A stretch of DNA of 64,000 nucleotides from JBGPTK01 sp963797765 (GCA_963797765.1 CAWCQU010000003.1:1364001-1428000); one strand, 5' to 3'. Numbered from the stretch's first letter, positions 27,194 through 36,648 are shown. Made by a program: numbers and translations. Notes: generated by a model from the sequence alone, not told the origin.

Positions 27194-28897
27194 TTAGCGA
27201 TGATGCAAAAGCAACTTGCCGGGAAGAGTTCCCGTCATTCTTCCGTCACTCAAAACTGCCGTGCCATTCACGAACACGTAGGAAACGCCTACCGCATACT
27301 GGTGGGGATCGGCATAGGTGGTCTTCTCGGCCATCGTTTGCGGATCGAAAATCGTGATATCGGCCCAGTTTCCAACCGCCAAACGGCCTCGGTCGCCGAT
27401 GCCTAGAATCTGAGCCGGCAGTGAGGTCATTTTGCGAACGGCATCTTCCAGCGTTAGGACGTGTTCTTCGCGCACGTACTTGCGATACACACGCGCGAAG
27501 CTGCCGTAAGCGCGAGGGTGCGGAAAGCCCGCGCCGAATGCGGTCAAGGAGCCGTCGCTCGAAAAAGCCAGAAAGGGCTCTTTCATCGCCATCACAACAT
27601 TCGATTCCAGCATTGGTCCAATCGAAATGCCCAGGTCCGGACCTTCGGTCGAAATTAAATCGGCGATCACGTTAAACCCGGATGTGCCGCGCCACTCAGC
27701 AATATCGCTAATCACCTGATTCACGTAATCCTGGTGCTTCTTCGAGCGGACCACTCGAATCCAATCGTAGCCCCACTTATGAATCCAGTTCGGGTCTGCC
27801 GGGCCGTTCAAGCCTTCTTCGGTGGCGCGGCGCAATGCTTCGCGTCCGGCGGGATCGGCGAGAGTCTTCACCAGTTCAGCGCGATATTGATTTATCAGAG
27901 TTTCACGGGAAGGCCCACCTGCAGCGGCGGGAGAATGAAGCTGGTCATATACTCCGCGAATGGGCTGAAGATCTTTGGGTACTTGGATCAACCCTTCCAG
28001 ATTGGAAGTCGCGCCATTGTCCCACGGATATTGATCGAGAGTAATTTCAAGGCCCCGAGCGCGGGCTTCGCGGACGCGCTTGAGCCCTTCCGCCATCATC
28101 CCCCAGTTATGTTCGCCAATTACCTTGAAGTGTCCCAGGTGCACTGGAATGCCGGCGCTTTCTGAAATCGCGATTCCTTCGTCCACGGAATCGAGAAAGC
28201 CGGAAAACTCGTCGCGATAATGAGTGTCATAAATTCCGTGGTAACCGGCAGCAACCTTGGAGAGAGCGATGACTTCGTCCGTTTTGCTGTAAACACCGGG
28301 AATGTATTCGAGGCCGGTTGAGAATCCGAATGCGCCGTTCTCCATTCCTTGTTTCACGAACTCTTTCATTTTTTCGAGCTCTTCGGGAGTCGGCGCGCGA
28401 TCGTCGATGCCCATCACGGATCTGCGAATCCGATTGTGGCCGACGTAAAACGCATAGTTGGTGCCGGTACCGGTTTCCTGCCATGGCTGCGCTGCTTTCT
28501 GGGGTTCCCAGGTGCCGTTGCCATCCACGCCAACCATAACCGTGGTGACGCCCTGGCGGACCCACGGTTCGTTTGAGCGGAGAGAAGAATTGGCAAATCC
28601 GTTGTCGCAATGGGAATGCATGTCGATGAATCCGGGGGTGACGAGCAACCCATGCGCGTCGATGGCCGTTTTCGCGGATGCCTGCGAAAGATTGCCGATC
28701 GCCGCGATTTTCCCTTGGCGGATACCAATCTCCGCAAGAAACCACGGATTGCCGCTGCCATCCATTACCCGGCCGTTGCGGATAATCACGTCGTAGTCCT
28801 CTCCCGCGGCACTAGCCGGAACGGAGACCAGCCGCAGCAAAAGCACCACCCCGCAGAGCAACAGCAGAAGAAGTGGCAGAGGTTTCGTGAATTTCAT
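27194..28897 (-). CDS. Exported N-acyl-D-amino-acid deacylase-family amidohydrolase
   Basis: 567 residues from ATG 28897, with signal MKFTKPLPLLLLLLCGVVLL. The metal-dependent amidohydrolase superfamily is clear: GLLVTPGFIDMHSHCD (HxH), the D-aminoacylase-type GAFGFSTGLEYIPG, PVHLGHFKVIG with His ligand, and AFSSDGSL with the catalytic Asp. The C-terminal beta-sandwich follows (GRLAVGNWADITIFDP). The family removes acyl groups from N-acyl-D-amino acids or N-acyl-D-glutamate. The enzyme is predicted periplasmic. It lies 90 bases after a TonB receptor and 44 bases before the CapA-type gene. Confidence 0.9.
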   Translation of the reverse strand: MKFTKPLPLLLLLLCGVVLLLRLVSVPASAAGEDYDVIIRNGRVMDGSGNPWFLAEIGIRQGKIAAIGNLSQASAKTAIDAHGLLVTPGFIDMHSHCDNGFANSSLRSNEPWVRQGVTTVMVGVDGNGTWEPQKAAQPWQETGTGTNYAFYVGHNRIRRSVMGIDDRAPTPEELEKMKEFVKQGMENGAFGFSTGLEYIPGVYSKTDEVIALSKVAAGYHGIYDTHYRDEFSGFLDSVDEGIAISESAGIPVHLGHFKVIGEHNWGMMAEGLKRVREARARGLEITLDQYPWDNGATSNLEGLIQVPKDLQPIRGVYDQLHSPAAAGGPSRETLINQYRAELVKTLADPAGREALRRATEEGLNGPADPNWIHKWGYDWIRVVRSKKHQDYVNQVISDIAEWRGTSGFNVIADLISTEGPDLGISIGPMLESNVVMAMKEPFLAFSSDGSLTAFGAGFPHPRAYGSFARVYRKYVREEHVLTLEDAVRKMTSLPAQILGIGDRGRLAVGNWADITIFDPQTMAEKTTYADPHQYAVGVSYVFVNGTAVLSDGRMTGTLPGKLLLHHR

Positions 28898-28987
28898 CTG
28901 GCGATTTTCTCCGAGGCCTGCCTCTTCGGCCGCGAACCGCCAGTTTTTATACCGGAGATTCGCGGCCTCCAAGGGGTGGGGTGTAAA

Positions 28988-31900
28988 CTAGAAATTAAAC
29001 TTCAAGCCGAACTGCACGATGCGCGGATCGAGAGCATTCTGGATTTGTCCGAATGGCGCCGGACCTGCCGTCATGTTCGGCAGATTGAAATTGGGGTGGT
29101 TGAAGATGTTGAAAAATTCGGCTCGGAATTGTGTCGTGAGATTTTCGTAGATCCGGAAATCCTTGGTAACCGCAAAATCGACATCCTTGAAAGGAGGTCC
29201 GATCACAATGTCCCGGCCCTCGTTTCCATACTGCCCCGCGTTGGTGACTGCATTGAGGCGTTGGAAACAGGCCGTATTGAACCATTCGGCAACAGTGTGA
29301 ATCCCGGGGCCGCTGTTCGGGTTACAAACAACATTAGGACGATCCGCACCGACGCCTGTGAGCGAGATGTCGAGGGGTTCCTGCACCGTAAATGGAGTGC
29401 CGGATTGCAAGGTAACGATGAAATTCGTCGCCCATCCCTTGCCCAGAACTCCGGCGATCCCCGTCAAGCTTTGTCCAAACGGCAGTTGATAAACGCCGGA
29501 AACCACGAACCGGTTGCGAACATCGAACAGCGAAAGTCCCTTTTCCGGAGCCAGATTGAACGGATTCATCGGATTGTTCGAGTTTCCGGCGTTGGTGTTC
29601 GCGCTGATGTTATAGAACGAGCCATTGTCAATCGCCTTCGACCAGGTGTACGAAGCGAGAAAGCTGAGACCGTGGCTGTAGCGTTTATTGGCGCTGAGTT
29701 GCAACGCGTGGTAGTGCGAATTCGCGCTGTTCTCGATTTGGCTGACCGAAGCAAAGTTAGGCGCGAAGATGCGTCGCGCGTTGGTGTTTGCCGTGGTGGC
29801 GCCAGGGCCAAAGACCGCCGGGTTGATTTGGCGACTCCTGATCAAACCCGCCCCCGCTGTGCCGATATAATTCGCTTCCAGCAAAATGTCCCTTGGAAGC
29901 TGGCGTTGAATGGAAAGATTCCACTGCATGTCGTACGGCAGATAAAGATTGGGCGCCAGAGAGGTCAATGCGACCGGTGTCTTGATTGCTCCCGGCGCAA
30001 AGGGATTGGTTCCGGCGATGGGATTTGCATAATTGGCGGGAGAATTGAGCGTCACACTTGGAAACCCCGGCGGCGAAGAAAACTCCGAGTTGAACTGGGC
30101 AATGCCGGGAATGTATTCATAAAACATTCCATAGCCGGCCCGGACGCTCCACTTGCCGCTGCCGCTCGGATCCCACGCCAATCCAATTCGCGGCGCGAAA
30201 TTGTTGAGGTCGGCGGGATAGTTGCCGCTGGGCACGCCCGGATCGCCCGAATAGACAAGATTGGTCGGAGCATCCGGGCGGATCGTGGATTTCAGGCCCA
30301 CTCGAAACGCGCCGAAGAGATCGGTGCTGTCTGGGCCAAATGCCGTCGCCATGGTGTGCCGTACGCCTATGTTCAGAGTCAAATTCGGGCGCAGCCGCCA
30401 GTCGTCCTGGGCGAACCACTCGTAGGTGTACCCGTGCAAATGGCCCGCTCCGACCACCGATTGGGTGAAGACCGAAGGCAGGCCTAGTTCGAAATCCGCC
30501 AGCGCATTGCCGGTGAATTGACCGTTAAAGGTATACGAGCCATTCTCACCGGAGCCGAATGTGATGTTGTATTGAGTGTTGCGAATGTCGAGGCCGAACT
30601 TCAAGTTGTGCCGCCCGGCCGTGTAGGAGACCGTGTCGAGCAATTCATAGGTGTTGGAGATTCGGATGCCCGGCCCTTGGGGATTGCCGAGCGCGGAGAA
30701 TCCCGTGACGGAAACAAACGGAATCGTTTCGTAGCTCGGAAACGTGGAAGGGTACTGGAAACCAAAGCTGCTGAGGCTGTCGCGCCTGGTGAAGATCGGG
30801 TTGGCGAAATTCGTTCGCACAAAGGATGCATGGAAATCATTGAGCAAGTGCGCAGAGAATACGTGCGTCTCGCCTAGCGTCAGCGTTTGCGGCGTGAATC
30901 GTGCCGTCCCCGGAAATCCCGGCACTACGGCGCCGAATGGCGCAAACGGCAGAACTTGCCGTTGCAGGTCGTACAAATAGTGCCCCCAGATCGTATCGTG
31001 ATCGCCGATATGGTGATCAATACGGAAGCCGTAGCCGTCGCGAGTATCCGACTGGCTGGGCGAAGCGCTGAACGCCCCAGTCGTCGATGTGGGATAGAGT
31101 GCCAGGAGCTTTGCGGTGATGGCATTAACAGGAACCTGATTGCCCGGGAATGGCGTATTGGTGCCCGGTTGGTGCGGTGGGTTGGGAGATCCGTTGAAAT
31201 TTCCTCCCGCCTGGGCAGTTGTCGGAATGGTGGTGGCCGAGGTAATGCCCTGCCGATTCCGGAATCCATCGTAGTAGAAGTAAAAGAAGGTCCTGTTCTT
31301 CCCATTGTAAATTTTCGGGAGGATGACCGGCCCTCCAAATCCTGCGCCAAACTGGTTCTGCTTCAACGGCGGATCAGTTACCGCAAAAAAGTTCCGGGCG
31401 TCGAAAACGTTGTTCCGCAAAAATTCCCACGCCTGTCCGTGATAGGTATTCGTTCCCGAGCGAATGACCAGGTTGACCACCGATCCGCCGCCCCAATACT
31501 CGGGAGCATAGTCATTCGTCAGAATCTTGAATTCCTGGATGGCATCCGGCGGGGGCTTTAGGTTGCTCGAAGTAAAAAACAAGTCGGTATTCAAGGCTCC
31601 GTCGATCAGGAAGACGTTGGCCTGCGTTCGCAGGCCGTTCACCGCGAATCCCTCGTCAGCAGCCGCTGCGGAACCGCTCTTCGCCAGGTTGGTGGTAATC
31701 GGAGTCACGCCAGGCTGTAGAACGCCCAGTTGAAGGTAATTGCGTCCATTCAGCGGCAATTGCGTGATGGAGTGCTCTTCCATTACTTTGCCGATGGTTG
31801 CTACGGTTGTTTCAATCTGGGAAGCGTTACCCTCGACAACCACCGATTGCTGCATCGATCCCGGTCGGAGCGAGGCATCCACGCGCGCATTCTGGTTCAC

Positions 31901-32200
31901 CACCAACTGGATGCCCTTCTGGACATAACTCGTGAAACCCTGATTCTCAATTTTGACTGTGTAAAATCCGATCGAGAGTTGGTTTACAACGTATTCGCCG
32001 TTTGAATCGGACTTGACCACTCGGGAAATTCCGGTGCCTTCGTTGGTGATCGTAATCGTGGCGCCAGCCATGGCTCCGCCACCAACGTCCCGAACCGTGC
32101 CGAGAATCGTTCCATTGATTTCTTGACCCAGCACCGTGCTCGCCCCCACGACTACGAGCGCCAGAGTCAGCATTGCGCACAGAATTAATTTTGAGCTCAT
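28988..32200 (-). CDS. Oar-like TonB-dependent receptor (intact)
   Basis: 1070 residues from ATG 32200. A signal peptide (SSKLILCAMLTLALVVVGA) is followed by a carboxypeptidase-regulatory-like domain (NGTILGTVRDVGGGAMAGA, residues ~28-110). The plug has QLPLNGRNYLQL, VFLIDGALNTDLFF and SGTNTYHGQAWEFLRNN. The long barrel ends in FGLKFNF with a terminal Phe, the normal outer-membrane signal. Such acidobacterial receptors are thought to import peptides or oligomers. The gene starts 15 bases after the amidohydrolase stop, so the two are co-transcribed from the promoter at 33743-33802. Confidence 0.93.
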   Translation of the reverse strand: MSSKLILCAMLTLALVVVGASTVLGQEINGTILGTVRDVGGGAMAGATITITNEGTGISRVVKSDSNGEYVVNQLSIGFYTVKIENQGFTSYVQKGIQLVVNQNARVDASLRPGSMQQSVVVEGNASQIETTVATIGKVMEEHSITQLPLNGRNYLQLGVLQPGVTPITTNLAKSGSAAAADEGFAVNGLRTQANVFLIDGALNTDLFFTSSNLKPPPDAIQEFKILTNDYAPEYWGGGSVVNLVIRSGTNTYHGQAWEFLRNNVFDARNFFAVTDPPLKQNQFGAGFGGPVILPKIYNGKNRTFFYFYYDGFRNRQGITSATTIPTTAQAGGNFNGSPNPPHQPGTNTPFPGNQVPVNAITAKLLALYPTSTTGAFSASPSQSDTRDGYGFRIDHHIGDHDTIWGHYLYDLQRQVLPFAPFGAVVPGFPGTARFTPQTLTLGETHVFSAHLLNDFHASFVRTNFANPIFTRRDSLSSFGFQYPSTFPSYETIPFVSVTGFSALGNPQGPGIRISNTYELLDTVSYTAGRHNLKFGLDIRNTQYNITFGSGENGSYTFNGQFTGNALADFELGLPSVFTQSVVGAGHLHGYTYEWFAQDDWRLRPNLTLNIGVRHTMATAFGPDSTDLFGAFRVGLKSTIRPDAPTNLVYSGDPGVPSGNYPADLNNFAPRIGLAWDPSGSGKWSVRAGYGMFYEYIPGIAQFNSEFSSPPGFPSVTLNSPANYANPIAGTNPFAPGAIKTPVALTSLAPNLYLPYDMQWNLSIQRQLPRDILLEANYIGTAGAGLIRSRQINPAVFGPGATTANTNARRIFAPNFASVSQIENSANSHYHALQLSANKRYSHGLSFLASYTWSKAIDNGSFYNISANTNAGNSNNPMNPFNLAPEKGLSLFDVRNRFVVSGVYQLPFGQSLTGIAGVLGKGWATNFIVTLQSGTPFTVQEPLDISLTGVGADRPNVVCNPNSGPGIHTVAEWFNTACFQRLNAVTNAGQYGNEGRDIVIGPPFKDVDFAVTKDFRIYENLTTQFRAEFFNIFNHPNFNLPNMTAGPAPFGQIQNALDPRIVQFGLKFNF

Positions 32201-32215
32201 TGATCTCCTCCACCC

Positions 32216-33634
32216 CTACTGATTGAGCTTCTCCGCCGGCGATGCCGGGTTCAGCTCGTTTTTGTAAACCACCCCATCCTTCATTACAAATCCGACTTGT
32301 TGAAGCAGTGAGATATTTTCGAGAGGATTGCCGTTCACAGCCACGATGTCCGCGAACTTTCCCGCGGAAACTGATCCAATGCGGTCGCTCCAGCCCATCA
32401 AATCAGCTGCGTTTACGGTGCCCGCTTGCAAGGACTGCACCGGCGTAAGCCCCAGTTCGACCATCGACCAGAACTCGCCGCCATTCAGTCCGTGCGGATA
32501 TACCGCTGCGTCGGTGCCCAGAGCCACCTTCACACCGGCCTTGAACGCCTGCGCCACGTTCTTCTTCGCCGCTGGAATAATGATCGCCGCCTTTTCCACG
32601 ATCCATGGCGGAAGATTCATCTTCGATTCGTTTTGCTCGAACCAAAACAATGGATACGACGTCGGAACCAAATAGGTTCCGTGTTGCTTCATCAATTGAA
32701 TTCCTTCTTCATCCAGAAAAATTCCGTGCTCGATGGAATCGACGCCGGCCTTCACCGCGTCCTTGATCGCCAAGGCCGAGTGAGCGTGGGTTGCCACTTT
32801 GCGGCCCAGCCGGTGTGATTCGGTAATCAGCGCCTGCATTTCTTCCGGACTGTACGCTTCGAGCAACGGGTTATCGCCCTTCGAAAGAACTCCGCCGCTG
32901 GAACAAAACTTGATCACATCCGCGCCGTACTTGACCGTTTCGCGAACCTTGGCCATCACTGCTGGAACGCCGTCCGCCACTCCTTCCGCCGAATAGTGAA
33001 ATGAGAATGGCAATAGATTGCTGTCACAATGGCCGCCGGTGATTCCGAGCGGCGGTCCAGAAACCTGCATGCGCGGCCCGATCACGTCGCCATCGTTGAT
33101 AGCGTCGCGGAGAGCTACGTCAGCGTACCCGGAAGCACCCAGGTTCCTTACCGTCGTGAAACCGGCAAAGAGGGTGATTCGGGCGTTCTTCGCGCCCGTC
33201 AGCGTGGAACGAGGAGCGGAAATTCCGAGCCCTTCATACCCGCTATGCCCCAATTCTGATGTGAGGTGTGTATGAACGTCGATGAATCCCGGCAGGACGG
33301 TTGAGTTGCGAAGATCAATCTCACGGGCGCCCGCAGGTACGGCAAGCTTGGCTCCCACCTGCTCGATCTTATTTCCGCGCACCAATATATCCTGATTCTC
33401 CAGCATCTTTCCCGAAGCAGGATCGAACAGGTGCCCCGCGTGAATGACCGTGACTTTTGGTTGAGCTGCTTGCTGCGCCTGAGACACTGAAGCGCAAGAA
33501 AACAAAACCAGACTGACCAGTGAAGCGAGCCAAGCTTTTAAGAAGAAGCGGCAGGGAATGTGGAAATTTTTTCGTACGTGCACTTTCAGATCGAGTGGGG
33601 CTTGATTAGACTCCACGATTCCCCGGTCGCTCAT
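32216..33634 (-). CDS. Secreted imidazolonepropionase-like amidohydrolase (1)
   Basis: 472 residues from ATG 33634 with AAGGGTGGTAGCA upstream; a GTG nine bases earlier is also possible. After a signal-anchor (LASLVSLVLFSCASVSQA) the amidohydrolase site is complete: GFIDVHTHL, GADVIKFCSSGG (carboxylated Lys), ATHAHSALAIKDA, IEHGIF and ALGTDAAVYPHG. Close homologues are annotated as imidazolonepropionase-like or Xaa-Pro dipeptidase amidohydrolases that cut amide or dipeptide bonds. It is the first gene of the long minus-strand run, and lies directly downstream of one of three matching promoters. Confidence 0.9.
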   Translation of the reverse strand: MSDRGIVESNQAPLDLKVHVRKNFHIPCRFFLKAWLASLVSLVLFSCASVSQAQQAAQPKVTVIHAGHLFDPASGKMLENQDILVRGNKIEQVGAKLAVPAGAREIDLRNSTVLPGFIDVHTHLTSELGHSGYEGLGISAPRSTLTGAKNARITLFAGFTTVRNLGASGYADVALRDAINDGDVIGPRMQVSGPPLGITGGHCDSNLLPFSFHYSAEGVADGVPAVMAKVRETVKYGADVIKFCSSGGVLSKGDNPLLEAYSPEEMQALITESHRLGRKVATHAHSALAIKDAVKAGVDSIEHGIFLDEEGIQLMKQHGTYLVPTSYPLFWFEQNESKMNLPPWIVEKAAIIIPAAKKNVAQAFKAGVKVALGTDAAVYPHGLNGGEFWSMVELGLTPVQSLQAGTVNAADLMGWSDRIGSVSAGKFADIVAVNGNPLENISLLQQVGFVMKDGVVYKNELNPASPAEKLNQ

Positions 33635-33742
33635 TGCTACCACCCTTCAGTAAAGGAGTGGAAACGCCCCATCAGTACATTCTCGAGAACGAAAACGTTT
33701 TGTTTGGCAATGTTTCCGTCTCGCCCCGATTCTGACCGGGAA

Positions 33743-33802
33743 GCTACACCGCGGCGATGTGACATGTCAAGAACAATGTGAAGTGTATACCGCACGTATG
33801 TC
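33743..33802 (-). promoter_or_regulatory. Promoter/operator A of a three-member set
   Basis: Minus strand: TTGACA (33765-33770), 16-base spacer, TGTAGC (33743-33748). Upstream of the -35 lies GTGTATACCG (33783-33792, plus-strand reading) and then CGTATGTC (33795-33802). CGTATGTC starts 25 bases from the last base of the -35, exactly as in B and C. The poor -10 suggests activator dependence. It drives amidohydrolase (1) and probably the genes that follow. Confidence 0.75.
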
Positions 33803-33858
33803 AGAGATCACCCCGCACGCCACCGCTTGCTCGGCCTTACAGGCAAGAGGTTTCCCCG

Positions 33859-35094
33859 CTAAGGCGCCACATTTTTGAACACCACTCCGCCCTTCATCAC
33901 AAAGGTGACCTTACGAACCACCGTGATGTCCTTTATCGGGTCGCCATTCACAGCGATGATATCCGCGGCATAACCCGCGGCGATTGTGCCGATCTGGTCG
34001 CCCATTCCCAGCGATTCCGCCGTTACGGAATTCGCGCAAGTAAGGGCATCGATGGGCGATTGCCCTCCGTCTTGTACGCGATAGATCATTTCATCTGCGT
34101 TATGCCCGTCTGCGCCAGCCGTGGCATCCGTACCGTATGCAATTCTAAGTCCAGGCGTTTGCAGCGCTCGCTTGAAAACGTCGATGATCGGTTCGTGAAG
34201 CGCTTTCGTCGCTTCGAATCCAGCCTCGGTGTAATTTCCGATACCGAGGTAATGTTCTTTGTTGTTCAAATAGTTCCAGTAGACCAGTCCCACCTGTGGA
34301 TCGAGCCAGGTATGGTGGGCCGCCATGAGCTTCAGGTCATCGTTGGTGGCGTAAATGCCATGCTCGATTTCCGGACAACCTGCCAGCACAACGCGCGCGA
34401 TTGCCTCGCGATACGCATGAACCGTCACGCGCAATCCCACTTTGCGCGCCTCATCGCAAATCGCCGTCAGTTGTTCCTGCGAGATTGTCGGCGTCCCTCC
34501 TTCTCTCATGCTCTTGGACGCGAAAACCTTTACAACGTCAGCACCATCGGCCTTTAATTTGCGCACGGCGGCTCGCATTTCCTCGGGTCCGCCCACCTGA
34601 GCGAAGATCGGCTGGAGAGAAGTGAGGAGGCGCGGTCCGGGAATGATGCCGCGATTGATGGCATCGCGCAGCGGGCCATCGGCCGCTGAGCCGATGCTCT
34701 GCACTGTCGTGAATCCGCCCAGCAGAGTCGCCCAGGCGTTTCCTTCGTCTCCATACGCGGAATCCGCTGGCGATTCCGATTGAATGGCTCCAAGGCCGTC
34801 TACGGCCAATCGTCCATTCGCTCCGAAGTGCGAAGTAATGTGAACGTGAGCATCAATCCAACCAGGCATTACCGTCAGCCCCCTCAAATCGTAGGCCACC
34901 GGCTCCGCCTTTGGATCGATTTTCAGGATTTTGCCGTTTTGCACCACGATTCGCGTGTCATGCAACACCTGCCCGCGGCCATCGAGCACGGTGCTGGCTG
35001 CGATCACTACTGGCTTTTCCTGCGCGAGCAGGATTTGCGGCGCCGTCATCGAGACAAACAAAAAAAACGCAAAGCAAAAGAGATATCGCTTCAT
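33859..35094 (-). CDS. Secreted imidazolonepropionase-like amidohydrolase (2)
   Basis: 411 residues from ATG 35094 after GGGAGATTCCAGA, with signal peptide KRYLFCFAFFLFVSMTAP. The amidohydrolase site is complete: GWIDAHVHIT, GADVVKVFASKS (Lys), VTVHAYREA, IEHGIYA and YGTDATAGADGH. It ends VTFVMKGGVVFKN, matching VGFVMKDGVVYKN of amidohydrolase (1), so the two are paralogues. It has its own promoter (B). A space of about 225 bases with promoter A separates it from the next gene, so the two units are independently started but apparently co-regulated. Confidence 0.9.
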   Translation of the reverse strand: MKRYLFCFAFFLFVSMTAPQILLAQEKPVVIAASTVLDGRGQVLHDTRIVVQNGKILKIDPKAEPVAYDLRGLTVMPGWIDAHVHITSHFGANGRLAVDGLGAIQSESPADSAYGDEGNAWATLLGGFTTVQSIGSAADGPLRDAINRGIIPGPRLLTSLQPIFAQVGGPEEMRAAVRKLKADGADVVKVFASKSMREGGTPTISQEQLTAICDEARKVGLRVTVHAYREAIARVVLAGCPEIEHGIYATNDDLKLMAAHHTWLDPQVGLVYWNYLNNKEHYLGIGNYTEAGFEATKALHEPIIDVFKRALQTPGLRIAYGTDATAGADGHNADEMIYRVQDGGQSPIDALTCANSVTAESLGMGDQIGTIAAGYAADIIAVNGDPIKDITVVRKVTFVMKGGVVFKNVAP

Positions 35095-35231
35095 TCTGGA
35101 ATCTCCCAAGAAAACGTCACCGCTGTTGTTTCGTAACAATAGGTCTCGTAGATATGAAGCTCCGCGGTGTGAGCGGAAATAAAAGTTCGATTCGCCCGCG
35201 CTGTTGCCCATCCTCGCATCTTACGGCGGAA

Positions 35232-35291
35232 GCTATACCCCGCACCGCGAGAGTGTCAAGTAGAATGTTCGTTGTATATCACTCGTATGTC
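35232..35291 (-). promoter_or_regulatory. Promoter/operator B of a three-member set
   Basis: Minus strand: TTGACA (35254-35259), 16-base spacer, TATAGC (35232-35237). TTGTATATCA (35272-35281) and CGTATGTC (35284-35291) lie upstream with the same spacing as sets A and C. It drives amidohydrolase (2). The region also lies upstream of the divergent FMN enzyme gene, so the bound regulator could affect both directions. Confidence 0.75.
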
Positions 35292-35343
35292 AGAAAAACT
35301 GATTCCCACGATCAGGGAAACGGATCGGCCTCGCAACTCTCCA

Positions 35344-35371
35344 TTGTCATTCCCAGGCAGACATGTACAAT
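35344..35371 (+). promoter_or_regulatory. Putative promoter giving a near-leaderless transcript
   Basis: TTGTCA (35344-35349), 16-base spacer, TACAAT (35366-35371). The predicted start of transcription is about 35378, only a few bases before ATG 35382, where no clear ribosome site exists. Confidence 0.45.
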
Positions 35372-35381
35372 GCGCTACGAG

Positions 35382-36605
35382 ATGAATCGCCGGGAAATTC
35401 TGCAGACCCTTGCCGCGGTGCTGGGATCGGTTGCGCTGCCCCGCCAGTCCCAGGCGGATTCACATCCAGCGCCGGCGGTCCCTCGATTACCCGCTCCAGG
35501 AACGGAACCGCCCGCGGCTTCGGCCAGCCCCGTGAATCTTCTGGAATATGAAGACTTCGCGCAAAAGCGGCTGCCTAGAATGGCATTCGACTATGTTGCG
35601 GAAGGCGCCGGTGACGAAATCACGCTCCATCGGAATCGCGAATGTCTGAGCGCGATACGCCTGAACCCCAGCGTATTGATCGACGTCAGCCGCCTGGACA
35701 CACAAATAGAACTCTTTGGCCAGAAATTGGACTTTCCCATTCTCCTGGCGCCCGCCGCCTTTCATAAGCTGATGAACCCGGAAGGAGAGATCGCCACGGC
35801 GCGAGGCGCAGCCGCTGCCGGCGCGACCATGGTGGTGAGTTCGGTAGCCACAACTTCCATTGAAGACATCGGAAAATCCACGAAAAGCCCGCTGTGGTTT
35901 CAATTGTACGTGCAGCGCGATCGCGGTTTCACCCGTGAACTGGTTCAGCGCGCGGAAGCCGCGGGGTGCCGCGCTTTGTGCATAACCGTGGATTCGCCCG
36001 TACCCGGCACCCGCAATCGCGAAATGCGAGATGAATTCCAACTCCCGCCCGGATTAGTTCTGGAAAATTTGAAGGGCATGAAATCCGGCGCAACTCAACG
36101 CAATGCAAATTCCAACCCGGATCAGCAGAAAATCTTCAGTCTGCTTATGGACCCAAAGCTTACCTGGGAAGGGATCGATTCCATTCGCAGCTACACAAAC
36201 GTCCCCGTGCTTTTGAAAGGTATCTTAAATCCGGCCGACGCGCGCAAGGCGGTGGAGCACGCAGTGAATGGCATCGTCGTCTCCAATCATGGAGGCAGGC
36301 AACTTGACACAGTGCCCGCTACGATCGAAGCTTTGCCGCGCGTCGTCGAAAGTGTCCAAGGACGCATCCCGGTCTTGATGGACGGCGGCATCCGCCGCGG
36401 AACTGACGTAATCAAGGCGCTCGCGATGGGAGCGAACGCTGTCTTCATTGGCCGCCCTTATCTTTGGGGTCTCGCCGTGAATGGGGCCGCAGGAGTCGAG
36501 CAGGTGGTTCGAATTCTTCACAACGAATTCTTGACAGCCATGGCGCTTTGCGGAACGCCAAGCATTTCTGCGATCACACGTGACATAATTTGGCAGGAAC
36601 GGTAA
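35382..36605 (+). CDS. FMN-dependent alpha-hydroxy-acid oxidase/dehydrogenase
   Basis: 407 residues from ATG 35382; another in-frame ATG at 35370 is possible. The N-terminus NRREILQTLAAVLGSVAL is Tat-like, followed by a Pro/Ala-rich linker. The TIM-barrel FMN enzyme then shows YEDFAQKRLPRMAFDYVAEG, LLAPAAFHKLMNPEGE, the active-site His and Arg in VSNHGGRQLD, and the phosphate-binding DGGIRRGTDVIKALAMGA / FIGRPYLWG. Relatives are lactate oxidase, lactate 2-monooxygenase and glycolate oxidase. Export of such an enzyme is unusual, so the signal needs care. It is convergent with the third class V gene. Confidence 0.88.
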   Translation: MNRREILQTLAAVLGSVALPRQSQADSHPAPAVPRLPAPGTEPPAASASPVNLLEYEDFAQKRLPRMAFDYVAEGAGDEITLHRNRECLSAIRLNPSVLIDVSRLDTQIELFGQKLDFPILLAPAAFHKLMNPEGEIATARGAAAAGATMVVSSVATTSIEDIGKSTKSPLWFQLYVQRDRGFTRELVQRAEAAGCRALCITVDSPVPGTRNREMRDEFQLPPGLVLENLKGMKSGATQRNANSNPDQQKIFSLLMDPKLTWEGIDSIRSYTNVPVLLKGILNPADARKAVEHAVNGIVVSNHGGRQLDTVPATIEALPRVVESVQGRIPVLMDGGIRRGTDVIKALAMGANAVFIGRPYLWGLAVNGAAGVEQVVRILHNEFLTAMALCGTPSISAITRDIIWQER

Positions 36606-36648
36606 TTGCCCGGCGAGGCGCCAGGCAAATCGCAGCGCCTTCGAAAAA

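Noticed and set aside
28610..30487. Long plus-strand open frame of 625 codons inside the intact TonB receptor gene
   Set aside because: It is antisense to a complete receptor with signal peptide, plug and terminal Phe. Composition is Arg/Ile-rich with no recognisable domain.
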